The notes: generated by a model not told the origin, from the sequence alone. A DNA stretch of 64,000 nt from Maribacter algicola (GCF_003933245.1 NZ_QUSX01000002.1:744001-808000), one strand, 5' to 3'. Shown: positions 1 to 8,451, numbered from the stretch's first letter. Translations and numbers: made by a program.

Positions 1-687
1 TACATCCCAAAGGGCTATGCTGTTCCTTCCGGATTGGATTATTTGCACCTTACTTCCAATAATACCATATTCGGTACCCAGTTTAAAAAATTTCCTACGA
101 CAGACGCACCTTTGGTCTGTGATATGAGTTCCGATATTTTCTCAAGGGTGCTGGACTTTTCAAAGTTCGATTTGATTTACGCAGGAGCGCAAAAAAACAT
201 GGGTCCTGCCGGAACTACCTTGGTTGTTGTGAAGGAGGAAATATTGGGTAAGGTATCTAGAAAAATACCTTCCATGTTGAACTATAAAATTCATATCGAC
301 AAAGAAAGCATGTACAACACTCCGCCTGTATTTGCAGTGTATACTTCCATGCTCACCTTGGAGTGGCTAAAAAACCTTGGAGGAATCGCCGCCATTGAGC
401 AAATAAATGAGAAAAAAGCACAGTTGCTTTATTCTGAAATCGACTTGAATCCCGTATTCGAGGGATATGCCAATAAAAACGACCGTTCCATTATGAATGC
501 CACCTTCAACCTAACGGAGGAAGGACTTAAGGATACTTTTGAAGCTATGTTGAAAGAAGCCGGAATCAATGGCCTTAACGGACACCGATCAGTTGGTGGA
601 TACAGAGCCAGTATGTACAATGCGTTATCTCTAGAGAGCGTTGGCGTCCTAGTGGATGTAATGAGCGAAATGGAACGCAAAGCATAA
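1..687 (+). CDS. serC: Phosphoserine aminotransferase, 5'-truncated by window edge
   Basis: This is the C-terminal 228 residues of SerC, a PLP enzyme that converts 3-phosphohydroxypyruvate and glutamate to phosphoserine and 2-oxoglutarate in cytosolic serine synthesis. The reading frame is open from base 1 and starts inside the conserved YIPKGY segment. TSNNTIFGTQ and the PLP-lysine block AGAQKNMGPAG follow, and the C-terminal motif GHRSVGGYRASMYNA is intact. Only about the first third of the usual 355-residue protein is missing, because of the window boundary. The stop lies 4 bases before the serA ATG, so the two genes are almost certainly one operon. Family assignment is secure. Confidence 0.95.
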   Translation, partial: YIPKGYAVPSGLDYLHLTSNNTIFGTQFKKFPTTDAPLVCDMSSDIFSRVLDFSKFDLIYAGAQKNMGPAGTTLVVVKEEILGKVSRKIPSMLNYKIHIDKESMYNTPPVFAVYTSMLTLEWLKNLGGIAAIEQINEKKAQLLYSEIDLNPVFEGYANKNDRSIMNATFNLTEEGLKDTFEAMLKEAGINGLNGHRSVGGYRASMYNALSLESVGVLVDVMSEMERKA

Positions 688-691
688 CAAA

Positions 692-1642
692 ATGAAGATA
701 TTGGCGAACGATGGAATATCCGATAAGGGTATTTCTCTTCTTGAAAATAAAGGATTTAAAGTAATTACAACGCATGTTGCCCAAGAGCAGCTAGGAAACT
801 ATATAAACCAGAACGATGTCACCTGTCTTTTGGTTCGAAGTGCCACCAAGGTGGATAGAAACTTAATCGATGCCTGTCCCAAGCTAAAGCTTATTGGCCG
901 TGGTGGCGTAGGTATGGACAATATAGATGTGGAATATGCCCAGAAAAAGGGCATTCAAGTAATAAATACGCCATCTGCGTCCTCACTATCCGTGGCGGAA
1001 TTGGTATTTGCCCATCTATATGGAGGCGTTCGTTTTTTATACGATGCCAATAGAAATATGCCTTTAGAGGGGGATAGCAAGTTCAAACAGCTAAAAAAAA
1101 CCTACGGAAACGGGAAGGAGCTTGCCGGTAAGACTTTGGGCATTATAGGTTTTGGCCGGATAGGTCAGGCGGTAGCCAAATTGGCCTTGGGTGCTGGAAT
1201 GAAAGTAATTTTCTTTGACCCCTTGTTGGACGACGTTTCTTTGACCCTCTCCTTTTTTGATGGACAATCCGTGACATTCAATCTAAAAAAAACGGATAAG
1301 GACCAATTGTTAAAAGTGTCCGACTTTATTACCGTTCACGTTCCTGCACAGAAAAATTACGTTTTGGGCAGCAGGGAATTTGAATTGATGAAAGATGGTG
1401 TAGGTATCATCAATGCGGCCAGAGGTGGCGTTATTGATGAAGTTGCCCTCGTGGATGCTTTGGAAAGCAATAAGGTCTCCTTTGCAGGGATGGACGTGTA
1501 CGAGTCGGAACCCCAACCTGAAATTAGGATACTAATGCATCCAAAAATATCCTTGACACCACACATTGGAGGCGCTACAAACGAAGCACAGGACAGGATA
1601 GGAATTGAGTTGGCGGAACAAATAATTTATCATTTTAAATAG
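692..1642 (+). CDS. serA: D-3-phosphoglycerate dehydrogenase, short form
   Basis: This 316-residue member of the D-isomer 2-hydroxyacid dehydrogenase family should oxidise 3-phosphoglycerate to 3-phosphohydroxypyruvate with NAD, the step before SerC. The NAD-binding Rossmann motif GFGRIG is at residues 153-158. The catalytic Arg (NAARGGVIDE), Glu (YESEPQPE) and His (LTPHIGGAT) blocks are all present. The protein ends after the nucleotide- and substrate-binding domains and lacks the C-terminal ACT domain that confers serine feedback inhibition in E. coli, as in other short SerA proteins. It follows serC by 4 bases, so co-transcription supports SerA rather than another 2-hydroxyacid dehydrogenase. 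Confidence 0.92.
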   Translation: MKILANDGISDKGISLLENKGFKVITTHVAQEQLGNYINQNDVTCLLVRSATKVDRNLIDACPKLKLIGRGGVGMDNIDVEYAQKKGIQVINTPSASSLSVAELVFAHLYGGVRFLYDANRNMPLEGDSKFKQLKKTYGNGKELAGKTLGIIGFGRIGQAVAKLALGAGMKVIFFDPLLDDVSLTLSFFDGQSVTFNLKKTDKDQLLKVSDFITVHVPAQKNYVLGSREFELMKDGVGIINAARGGVIDEVALVDALESNKVSFAGMDVYESEPQPEIRILMHPKISLTPHIGGATNEAQDRIGIELAEQIIYHFK

Positions 1643-1708
1643 TGTTTTTTTGCAACTTTTTTGAACTCTTTTTGTACATTACCATCAGAACATTAAATTA
1701 ACTATAAA

Positions 1709-2341
1709 ATGGCAGGATTATTAGACTTATTGAATAGCCCAATAGGCAAGCAATTAATTAGCGGTGTCGCCGGACAGACCAATCAACCGGAAAATAAAAC
1801 GGCCGATGTACTTAGCATGGCCATGCCACTTATTTTGGGTGCCATGAAAAAAAATGTAAAATCCCCAAATGGCGCGGAAGGTTTGATGAGTGCCTTGAAC
1901 AACAAACACGACGGTAGTATTTTGGACAATCTGGGAGGACTGTTCCAAGGAGGTGTGGATGATTCCGTAATTAATGACGGGGCCGGTATCCTTGGCCATG
2001 TTTTTGGTGGCAAACAACCACAGGTAGAAAATGCGCTAAGCCAAAAATCCGGTCTTGATGCGGGTACTATAAGCCAAATCCTTAAAATAGCGGCTCCTAT
2101 AGTGATGGGTTACTTGGGAAGAGAAACTTCCCAAAACAGGGTGAACGATTCTAATGGAATGAATGCACTTTTGGGAAGTATGCTTGGAGGTCAGCCACAA
2201 CAAAACCAAAGTCTTATTACAACGCTTTTGGATGCGGATGGGGACGGAAGCATTTTGGACGACGTAGCGGGAATGGTTATGGGCAGTAATAAAAAGAAGG
2301 GCGGACTTGGTGGTCTCTTGGGAGGTCTCTTTGGTAGATAG
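1709..2341 (+). CDS. DUF937 domain protein
   Basis: A 210-residue protein rich in Gly, Leu and Met, with the typical DUF937 layout: an N-terminal MAGLLDLLNSPIGKQLISG segment, two repeats built around a DGSILD motif (residues about 70-75 and 180-185), and a glycine-rich tail (GGLGGLLGGLFGR). The repeats suggest an internally duplicated helical fold. No signal peptide or convincing membrane segment is seen. The molecular role of DUF937 proteins is not established. It stands alone between serA and a strong terminator at 2365-2394, so it is probably monocistronic or a serA read-through product. Family call is confident, function unknown. Confidence 0.8.
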   Translation: MAGLLDLLNSPIGKQLISGVAGQTNQPENKTADVLSMAMPLILGAMKKNVKSPNGAEGLMSALNNKHDGSILDNLGGLFQGGVDDSVINDGAGILGHVFGGKQPQVENALSQKSGLDAGTISQILKIAAPIVMGYLGRETSQNRVNDSNGMNALLGSMLGGQPQQNQSLITTLLDADGDGSILDDVAGMVMGSNKKKGGLGGLLGGLFGR

Positions 2342-2364
2342 TTCCTTTTAACCTTATTTAACGT

Positions 2365-2394
2365 AAGCCGTTTGAATAATCAAACGGCTTTTTT
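2365..2394 (+). terminator. Rho-independent terminator after DUF937 gene
   Basis: Perfect 11-bp stem AAGCCGTTTGA (2365-2375) / TCAAACGGCTT (2380-2390) with loop ATAA, running into a T tract. It sits 24 bases after the DUF937 stop and closes that transcription unit. Confidence 0.93.
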
Positions 2395-2408
2395 GTACCT
2401 TAAGCTTT

Positions 2409-2876
2409 ATGAAAAGGAAAATTTTAAAAATATCATCTAGTATCGTAGGAATGATAGGGCTATGCCTTTTCCTTATACACTGTGGAGCTTCAAGAGAAGT
2501 TCTTTCCATTTCTGATCAAGAAAGAAAAGCCTTTGATGCGACTGAGGGTGACACCGTTAGAATAGCCAACGAGGAAACAGAGTATGAAATTATAATTATT
2601 GACCCTGGTTTTTATACCTGGTTGAATTCCATTGCAAGACCAGAAGGATATTATTCCCAATCCTTTTTGGAAAACAGGAATATTCTTATGGTCATGGAAT
2701 GGAATAGAAGGGTCTTACAACCTGGACAGTTCAATCCAAATTTATATGAGCTGCAAATCGATTATAAATCGGAAATTGATTACGGATATGAAGTGAATTA
2801 TAAACTGTACAATTATTTCATTTATTTCCAACGCAAGTATAATCAAAGACTAGGTCCTTTTTTACCTAGGATATAG
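2409..2876 (+). CDS. Small lipoprotein, probably DUF6146 family
   Basis: A 155-residue protein with a type II signal peptide: basic start MKRK, hydrophobic core, and lipobox-like LIHC with Cys at residue 25. It is therefore predicted to be lipidated and membrane-anchored facing the periplasm. The mature part is aromatic and charged (repeated Tyr/Asn/Glu), with no metal-binding cluster or enzyme motif. The pattern resembles the Bacteroidota-restricted DUF6146 family, recalled from its general appearance rather than a search. It is followed closely by a DUF6787-like membrane protein, a pairing that suggests a shared envelope role. Function unknown. Confidence 0.7.
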   Translation: MKRKILKISSSIVGMIGLCLFLIHCGASREVLSISDQERKAFDATEGDTVRIANEETEYEIIIIDPGFYTWLNSIARPEGYYSQSFLENRNILMVMEWNRRVLQPGQFNPNLYELQIDYKSEIDYGYEVNYKLYNYFIYFQRKYNQRLGPFLPRI

Positions 2877-2880
2877 GCTT

Positions 2881-2888
2881 TATCTTTG
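2881..2888 (+). promoter_or_regulatory. Candidate -7 box for the DUF6787-like gene
   Basis: TATCTTTG matches the Bacteroidota -7 consensus TAnnTTTG and lies 19 bases before the ATG at 2907. No TTG -33 element is seen at the usual spacing, so this is a single-box call. Confidence 0.4.
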
Positions 2889-2906
2889 TGATCGAAAAAT
2901 GGACAG

Positions 2907-3227
2907 ATGCAGAGATTAAAACAGCGTTGGGGAATAGAAAATAATCTTCAACTCATTATTATATTCTTCGTTTTTGCAATAACCGGGTCTTCTTCGGTCT
3001 ATGTTGCCAAACCTTTTTTAGATTTAATTGGTCTCCAGCAAGAAAATTTCCCCGAAACTTGGTGGAGTACCATAGCATATTGGACATTACGTATTCTTCT
3101 GATATTCCCATTTTACCAAGTGCTTTTGGTGGTCTATGGATGGATTTTTGGACAGTTTAAGTTCTTTTGGACCTTTGAAAAAAAGATGCTCAAAAGAATG
3201 GGGTTGGGTTTTTTGTTTAAGGGTTAA
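2907..3227 (+). CDS. DUF6787-like small membrane protein
   Basis: A 106-residue protein beginning MQRLKQRWGIENNLQLIIIFFVFAI split by charged residues, with two clear membrane segments (about residues 14-35 and 55-80) and a cytosolic basic tail (FEKKMLKRMG). The RWGI start and the Thr/Ser-rich first helix match the DUF6787 family known only in Bacteroidota. No catalytic residues are visible. It is preceded by its own -7-like box and follows a lipoprotein gene by 30 bases. Its role is unknown. The annotation rests on the overall pattern, not on a search. Confidence 0.68.
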   Translation: MQRLKQRWGIENNLQLIIIFFVFAITGSSSVYVAKPFLDLIGLQQENFPETWWSTIAYWTLRILLIFPFYQVLLVVYGWIFGQFKFFWTFEKKMLKRMGLGFLFKG

Positions 3228-3273
3228 GTTTTATTTAACAATTATTATTGGAGCATTTACTAGTTTTGTAACT

Positions 3274-3576
3274 ATGAGAGGTAGGTTATTTACATATCTG
3301 GCAGCTTTTGCTCTTTTCACCCTGATGCTATTCAAGGTGACATCCTTTCATATTTACACACATCAGGATAGTTCAGACAAAATCGAGAACTGTGAAACCT
3401 GTTACTTTTCCTTTCAGAATCAAAAAATTGATTTTAAGGTCGTTTCGGTTCTTCTCTTGGCAATAGTCGTTCTGGTTCCTGTGAGTAAGAAAATTTTGGT
3501 GGAGACAACTTCACTTCAGGCGTCCCCATCTATACACTTCAAACTCTTTGGGAGACCTCCCCCAATAGTGCGCTAA
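3274..3576 (+). CDS. Small His/Cys membrane protein preceding the TonB receptor
   Basis: A 100-residue protein starting at ATG 3274 (MRGRLFTYLAAF). The frame is open further upstream, but that part overlaps the preceding gene. It has a hydrophobic N-terminus, a segment with HIYTH and a CETC pair (CxxC) about residues 28-46, a second hydrophobic helix, and a C-terminal GRPPPIVR. This order of His, paired Cys and Pro-Pro recalls small Bacteroidota proteins (HYC_CC_PP type) found beside metal-related TonB receptors, though the match is loose. It lies 63 bases before the ZnuD-like receptor. I infer a metal-sensing or metal-binding accessory role. That is not proven. Confidence 0.6.
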   Translation: MRGRLFTYLAAFALFTLMLFKVTSFHIYTHQDSSDKIENCETCYFSFQNQKIDFKVVSVLLLAIVVLVPVSKKILVETTSLQASPSIHFKLFGRPPPIVR

Positions 3577-3591
3577 TTTCTGTCCTTTAGA

Positions 3592-3614
3592 ATCGATGTA
3601 AAGTTTATATCGAT
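3592..3614. promoter_or_regulatory. 23-bp near-perfect palindrome, candidate metalloregulator operator
   Basis: Arms ATCGATGTAAA (3592-3602) and TTTATATCGAT (3604-3614) flank a central G at 3603. Ten of eleven base pairs are complementary. It is centred 37 bases before the ATG of the TonB receptor. Size and symmetry resemble Fur/Zur-family boxes, but the sequence is not a known consensus, so the regulator is inference. Confidence 0.6.
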
Positions 3615-3639
3615 CAAAATTTAGCGTAAACACTCTTTA

Positions 3640-6033
3640 ATGAAGTATTATTTAATACTACTTGTCGTATTTATGGGCATTAGTTTAAAGGCCCAGGATT
3701 GTAATTCCATTTTAGTGGGAGAAGTCTATGATTTTCATGATAACCGTCCACTAACGGGAGCTATCATTTCAATTACGGGTATGGACCGGACTACCATTTC
3801 CAAGGAAGATGGAAAGTTCAGTTTTAGAAACCTATGTAATGGTGTTATGGAATTGGAGGTCTCGCATCCTTCGTGTACCACGAAATTTGTGATAATTACC
3901 ATCAGCGGGGATACCTTTGAAAAGGTTTTTTTAGAACATCATCTGGAAGAATTGAAAGAGGTTAAGGTTGTAGGTAATACTCCCAAAAACACGAATTCTG
4001 GTCAGGAGGAACAATTATCCCTGAGGGATATTGAGCGGAGCAGTGGTAACAGCCTTGGAGATGCCTTGAAGAAAATTGCAGGTGTATCTACCTTGAATAC
4101 AGGGGGCAACATTGTAAAACCTGTGATACAGGGGTTGAACGGCAGTAGAATTTTAATACTCAACAACAACGTACGCATGCAGGACATGGAATGGGGAGAT
4201 GAGCACGCGCCTAATGTGGATATTAATGCCAATCAAGGGATAAGCGTTATCAAAGGTGCCGCTGCCCTCGAATACGGTGGTGATGCCGTTGGAGGTGTGA
4301 TTGTTTTAGATCCTTTGCCCATTGTAAGAAAAGATACGCTTTTTGGAAAGACACAAATGAACCTCTTTTCAAATGGTCGTGGCGGAAATATTACCAGTAT
4401 GCTTACCAAATCCTATAACTCCGGTCTATTTGTAAAAGCGCAAGGGTCCTATAAGCTTTTGGGTGATTTGGAAGCACCGGATTATGTGTTGTCCAATACG
4501 GGGATACGTCAAATGGGTATTTCTTTGAATGTTGGCAAAAGAGATTTTGTGCAAGGCTGGGAAGCGTATTATTCCTTCTTCGATACCGAAATTGGAATTC
4601 TTAGGGCTTCTCATATTGGTAATGTGGATGACCTGATTCAATCCATCAATAATGAACGTCCAAATGTCATTAACGACTTTACCTATGATATTGCGAGGCC
4701 CAATCAAGAGGTTTCCCACCATCTTGCAAAACTGAATTACTACCGCAGAGTTGAAGGTTTTGGAAAGTGGACCATACAATATGATTTTCAGAAAAACCGT
4801 AGGTTCGAATATGATATTCGGGTAGGTGACGATGCGGATAAGGCATCCTTGGACCTGCAACTGACTACCCATTCCGTTTTAGCGGACCTCAAGTTCGATG
4901 CAAGGGAGGGCTTTGACCTAAAGGTAGGTGTTTTGGGAAGGTATCAAAACAATTTTGCCAATCCTGCAACTGGTGTCAGAAGGCTCATACCAGATTATGA
5001 TAAATATGATCTTGGGGCATATGGAGTTGCCGAGTATCACCTAAATGATTCTTGGACCATAGATGGAGGTTTACGCTATGATTTCAATAGGATAAACGCC
5101 AAAAAGTTTTATCGCAGCTCTAGATGGGAAGAAAGAGGCTATGACCAGGATTTCGGAGAAATTGTAATTGAGGATTTGGGAACTCAACTCCTTACCAATC
5201 CAATATTCAATTTTCACAATTTTTCCGGTAGTACTGGCCTTAATTATGAAATGGACGGCGAAAACTTGTTGAGGGTGAACTATGTCTATTCCCAAAGGTC
5301 GCCCAATCCATCTGAACTCTTCAGTGACGGACTCCATCATTCAGCTGCAAGAATTGAATTGGGAGATTTACGTATACAGAGTGAAAAATCGTCAAAGATT
5401 TCGATTTCGTTGGAAAGAAATTCCTTGGAATGGGGATATACCCTTGCACCTTATTTGAACAGGATTAACGATTTCATCATCTTGGAACCAACCGGTGCAG
5501 AATTTACCATTAGGGGCGCCTTCCCTGTTTGGTCATACAGGCAAACAAACGCTTCATTGATTGGTTTTGACGCATCTATTTTTAAAAATTGGAACAATAA
5601 TATACGTACGGAACATAAATTTTCTTGGGTTCGCGGTACCGATACCAAAACCGATATCCCATTGATAAATATTCCGGCGGCAAACTTGAACAATAGTATT
5701 GAATTTAAAATTCCAGCATGGAATAACTTTACGTTTGGCATGGAAAGTCGATTTGTTTTTGAACAAAAAAGATTTCCCCCAAACATTACCGTATTCTCTC
5801 CTGAACAGCAACAAGATGTACTTTTGGCCATCAATACACCACCGCCGGCCTATCATCTACTCGACCTTAACGCGGAAACATCCTTCTCGCTTAAGAACGA
5901 TAATGATTTAACCTTAGGGCTGGGTGCAACCAACCTATTAAATACTTCCTACCGGGATTATTTGAACAGGTTACGATATTTTGTTGATGATATGGGAAGA
6001 AATATTAATCTAAGAATCATTTATCATTATTAA
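3640..6033 (+). CDS. TonB-dependent outer-membrane receptor, ZnuD-like
   Basis: A 797-residue outer-membrane active transporter. In order it has a signal peptide (to about residue 18, LKAQ), a carboxypeptidase-regulatory-like beta domain (about 24-105), a plug domain (about 115-230, with QGLNGSRILILNNNVRMQD and WGDEHAPNVD), and a 22-strand type barrel ending in an aromatic residue (IIYHY). The EHAP-containing plug is typical of the ZnuD-like receptors for zinc or other transition metals, whereas siderophore receptors differ there. Neighbours support this: a His/Cys small protein upstream, an acidic lipoprotein 15 bases downstream, and a palindrome just before the start. The family is firm. 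Zinc as the substrate is inferred. Confidence 0.88.
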   Translation: MKYYLILLVVFMGISLKAQDCNSILVGEVYDFHDNRPLTGAIISITGMDRTTISKEDGKFSFRNLCNGVMELEVSHPSCTTKFVIITISGDTFEKVFLEHHLEELKEVKVVGNTPKNTNSGQEEQLSLRDIERSSGNSLGDALKKIAGVSTLNTGGNIVKPVIQGLNGSRILILNNNVRMQDMEWGDEHAPNVDINANQGISVIKGAAALEYGGDAVGGVIVLDPLPIVRKDTLFGKTQMNLFSNGRGGNITSMLTKSYNSGLFVKAQGSYKLLGDLEAPDYVLSNTGIRQMGISLNVGKRDFVQGWEAYYSFFDTEIGILRASHIGNVDDLIQSINNERPNVINDFTYDIARPNQEVSHHLAKLNYYRRVEGFGKWTIQYDFQKNRRFEYDIRVGDDADKASLDLQLTTHSVLADLKFDAREGFDLKVGVLGRYQNNFANPATGVRRLIPDYDKYDLGAYGVAEYHLNDSWTIDGGLRYDFNRINAKKFYRSSRWEERGYDQDFGEIVIEDLGTQLLTNPIFNFHNFSGSTGLNYEMDGENLLRVNYVYSQRSPNPSELFSDGLHHSAARIELGDLRIQSEKSSKISISLERNSLEWGYTLAPYLNRINDFIILEPTGAEFTIRGAFPVWSYRQTNASLIGFDASIFKNWNNNIRTEHKFSWVRGTDTKTDIPLINIPAANLNNSIEFKIPAWNNFTFGMESRFVFEQKRFPPNITVFSPEQQQDVLLAINTPPPAYHLLDLNAETSFSLKNDNDLTLGLGATNLLNTSYRDYLNRLRYFVDDMGRNINLRIIYHY

Positions 6034-6048
6034 TAAAAATAAACAACT

Positions 6049-6624
6049 ATGAATACAATTAAATTAAAAATGCAAAACAGTTCGCTCAAATCGATTCTAG
6101 TCCTATGCTTTATGGCATTTGGCTTTATGTCATGTGACAATGACGACGATAATCCAGCGCCCATTGACGAGGAAGAGGTCATAACCACAATGAACGTTAG
6201 ATTGACGGCTTCTGGTAGCCCTGTAACTTTAAGGTCCCAAGATTTGGACGGTGATGGGCCCAATCCTCCAGAAATTACGGTTTCAGGAAACTTGGTTGCA
6301 AATACCACCTATAATGGGAGTATCGAGCTATTGAACGAGACGGAAACTCCCGCGGAGGATATCACTGTGGAAGTTGAAGAAGAAGATGAAGAACATCAAT
6401 TCTTTTTTACGGCTACAGGTGCGATTACGAGTGTTGATTACGATGACGAGGATGGTGATGGAAACCCGGTCGGTCTGAGTTTTACCTTGACTACGGGTGA
6501 TGCGGGGAGCGGAACCCTACAAATTACCTTACGTCATGAACCCAAAAAGCCAAATGATGGAACTTTGGCCGATGCGGGCGGGGAAACAGATATCGTTCAA
6601 ACCTTCACTTTGGTAGTGGAGTAA
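6049..6624 (+). CDS. Acidic lipoprotein partner of the TonB receptor
   Basis: A 191-residue lipoprotein: signal peptide with Cys at residue 29 (FMSC), immediately followed by DNDDDN. A run of acidic residues right after the lipid-anchored Cys matches the lipoprotein export signal that sends Bacteroidota lipoproteins to the cell surface. The mature protein is strongly acidic and beta-rich, with stretches such as EVEEEDEEHQFFF and DYDDEDGDGNP that could bind cations. Proteins of this type are commonly labelled 'type 1 periplasmic binding fold superfamily' beside ZnuD-like receptors in Flavobacteriia. It starts 15 bases after the receptor stop and ends at a strong terminator, so it is the last gene of the cassette. 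Confidence 0.72.
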   Translation: MNTIKLKMQNSSLKSILVLCFMAFGFMSCDNDDDNPAPIDEEEVITTMNVRLTASGSPVTLRSQDLDGDGPNPPEITVSGNLVANTTYNGSIELLNETETPAEDITVEVEEEDEEHQFFFTATGAITSVDYDDEDGDGNPVGLSFTLTTGDAGSGTLQITLRHEPKKPNDGTLADAGGETDIVQTFTLVVE

Positions 6625-6691
6625 AGCGTCCCTTTAATTCGTCGATATTTTAAATTCTATATATACTATTAAAATTGTTCAAGTTGTAAAA

Positions 6692-6724
6692 AAGTCTTTC
6701 CTATTCAATGGAAAGACTTTTTTC
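6692..6724. terminator. Bidirectional terminator between convergent genes
   Basis: Perfect 10-bp stem AAGTCTTTCC (6692-6701) / GGAAAGACTT (6710-6719), T-rich on both strands (TTTTTT on + after the stem, ACTTTTTTAC on the minus strand). It separates the metal cassette (+) from the cytochrome c gene (-). Confidence 0.92.
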
Positions 6725-6770
6725 ATTTTGACCATTGAACAAACAGATATTTGAGAAATGCTAATTGGAA

Positions 6771-7214
6771 TTATTTTGTATCCAAGGGATACCATTCAAT
6801 GTCCGTTAGGGCCGCTCTCCTACCTTTTTTAAAAGTGGGATAGTTTGTAGTGAGATAATCTACAATAATCTTTTGATTTTCTCCCAAATCCCAAAGCCCT
6901 TGTGTTTCCTGCATCCACCGTATGGTTGCGTTCCACTGTTCCTTGCCCATTCTATTTTGAATGATCAATTTTGAGGAATGACAGGTCGTACAATTGGTAA
7001 TGACCTCCTGTAGGCCCACGGCATCCACTAAACCCGTTCTAACATGCACTCCTTCAACAATAAGGTCCGGGTTTTCAACTTTTGGCTCTACTTCAACCAA
7101 ATGGGTACCACCTGTACTCTTTATTTCCGATTCATTTAAAAAGAAAAAAATCGCGCCTATCAACAAAAGTAATAGACCTGCAATGGACAAATATATAGTT
7201 AGCTGTTTTTTCAT
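6771..7214 (-). CDS. Membrane-anchored monohaem cytochrome c (sulfite dehydrogenase electron acceptor)
   Basis: A 147-residue protein with an N-terminal membrane anchor (about residues 5-27) and one haem c motif, CTTCH at residues 75-79, followed by a small class I-like cytochrome domain. Met89 and Met97 are candidate sixth ligands. It lies 16 bases downstream of the molybdopterin oxidoreductase gene on the same strand, the arrangement of SorA/SorB-type sulfite dehydrogenases in which the cytochrome receives electrons. I infer that it passes electrons to the respiratory chain at the periplasmic face of the membrane. The haem site is seen directly. The partner is inferred from gene order. Confidence 0.82.
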   Translation of the reverse strand: MKKQLTIYLSIAGLLLLLIGAIFFFLNESEIKSTGGTHLVEVEPKVENPDLIVEGVHVRTGLVDAVGLQEVITNCTTCHSSKLIIQNRMGKEQWNATIRWMQETQGLWDLGENQKIIVDYLTTNYPTFKKGRRAALTDIEWYPLDTK

Positions 7215-7230
7215 TTTTACTTAAAAAGGG

Positions 7231-8451
7231 CTATACCACTTTTACGGCAATCCTATGACAGGCATTATTAAGATACCCTTTGGGATTCCATCCTGGAAGG
7301 ACCATAGGCTGTTTATTTCCTTCACTGTCCGTTGCCCTTGCCCATACTTCATAATACCCTTTCTTTGTGAATTTTAAGTTGCTTTCAAAACGTTGCCAAG
7401 CCAATCGGTTAACTGGCCGACTTAATGAACATTTTTGCCAAGAAGACCCAAAGTCTATGGAAAATTCCATTTCTGAAACCTCAAGTTCTCCGGCCCAAGC
7501 ATGTCCCGATATGTGAAAATTAGAGCCTAGCTCTATGATGGCCCCTGATTTGGGATAGGTTATCAAGGATTTTACGGGCATGGATTCAATGATGCACATA
7601 TTCTCATCCGGCACTTCTTCACCCGGAGCCACCGTTTCACAGGGAACCCTATAGGAATCACCTCCCATTTTTTCCCCATCGTGGATTTTATTTCTAACAC
7701 TGATCCTTTGTATCCACTTACCTGAAACGGAAGCCGGCCAACCCCCAGCAACCAGTCTTAGGGGAAAACCGTGGGCCAAAGGAATGTCTTCCCCATTCAT
7801 CTCAAAAGCCAATAGGGTTTCATTTTGAAGGGCCTTTAACATGGGAACACCCCTTGAAATGGGTTCTTTGGAGGGGTTTCTGCTTAGATGTATATCAGCA
7901 CCATGATATCCTATATAAACTGCATCTGATTTTATACCTACATCCTCTAACACATCACGCAATCTCACGCCGGTCCATTCGGCGCAGGATACGGCCCCTA
8001 CGGTCCATTGGTTGCCCTTGGCGGGGGGATCGAATTCACTTCTTCCGTTTCCGCCACATTCCAATGTCAATTGATAAGTATACCTTTTGAATTTTGATTT
8101 TAAATCCTGTATAGCATATGATTTCTCTTGTTTAACAGATTCGCCATCTATGGTCAAAACCCAATTTTTGGCATCAATATTCTCAGGAATAATCCCATTA
8201 TTCCTAATGAACATATACTTGTTGGGAGTGACCGCATCATTGAGAAGATGAGCCATTGCCTCCATATTCCATGGCTTATCGTTGAGCAGGACCATTTCAG
8301 GGTCCTTGTTGAACATTTTAAAGGGATTTGGGTCTTGAAAGGCCAATGGAACATAATCCGGAGGCATGAAATGCCTGAAAACGATATCGGTTAATACTAC
8401 GGTGGAAAGGCCACCTAGACCCGCTTTTTTGACAAAATTTCTTCTTTTCAA
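7231..8451 (-). CDS. Sulfite-oxidase-family molybdopterin enzyme (SorA-like)
   Basis: A 406-residue periplasmic molybdenum enzyme. The N-terminus KRRNFVKKAG fits a twin-arginine signal, as expected for a cofactor-loaded protein. Residues about 85-280 are the oxidoreductase molybdopterin-binding domain with the Mo-coordinating Cys at residue 132 in LTLECGGNGRSEF. Residues about 290-406 are the Ig-like Mo-co dimerisation domain. Conserved GYHGAD, LAHGFPLRLV and GKWIQRI blocks are present. The downstream cytochrome c supports sulfite:cytochrome c oxidoreductase activity. A different sulfoxide- or sulfite-type substrate cannot be excluded. No molybdenum cofactor genes are in the window. Confidence 0.88.
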   Translation of the reverse strand: MKRRNFVKKAGLGGLSTVVLTDIVFRHFMPPDYVPLAFQDPNPFKMFNKDPEMVLLNDKPWNMEAMAHLLNDAVTPNKYMFIRNNGIIPENIDAKNWVLTIDGESVKQEKSYAIQDLKSKFKRYTYQLTLECGGNGRSEFDPPAKGNQWTVGAVSCAEWTGVRLRDVLEDVGIKSDAVYIGYHGADIHLSRNPSKEPISRGVPMLKALQNETLLAFEMNGEDIPLAHGFPLRLVAGGWPASVSGKWIQRISVRNKIHDGEKMGGDSYRVPCETVAPGEEVPDENMCIIESMPVKSLITYPKSGAIIELGSNFHISGHAWAGELEVSEMEFSIDFGSSWQKCSLSRPVNRLAWQRFESNLKFTKKGYYEVWARATDSEGNKQPMVLPGWNPKGYLNNACHRIAVKVV

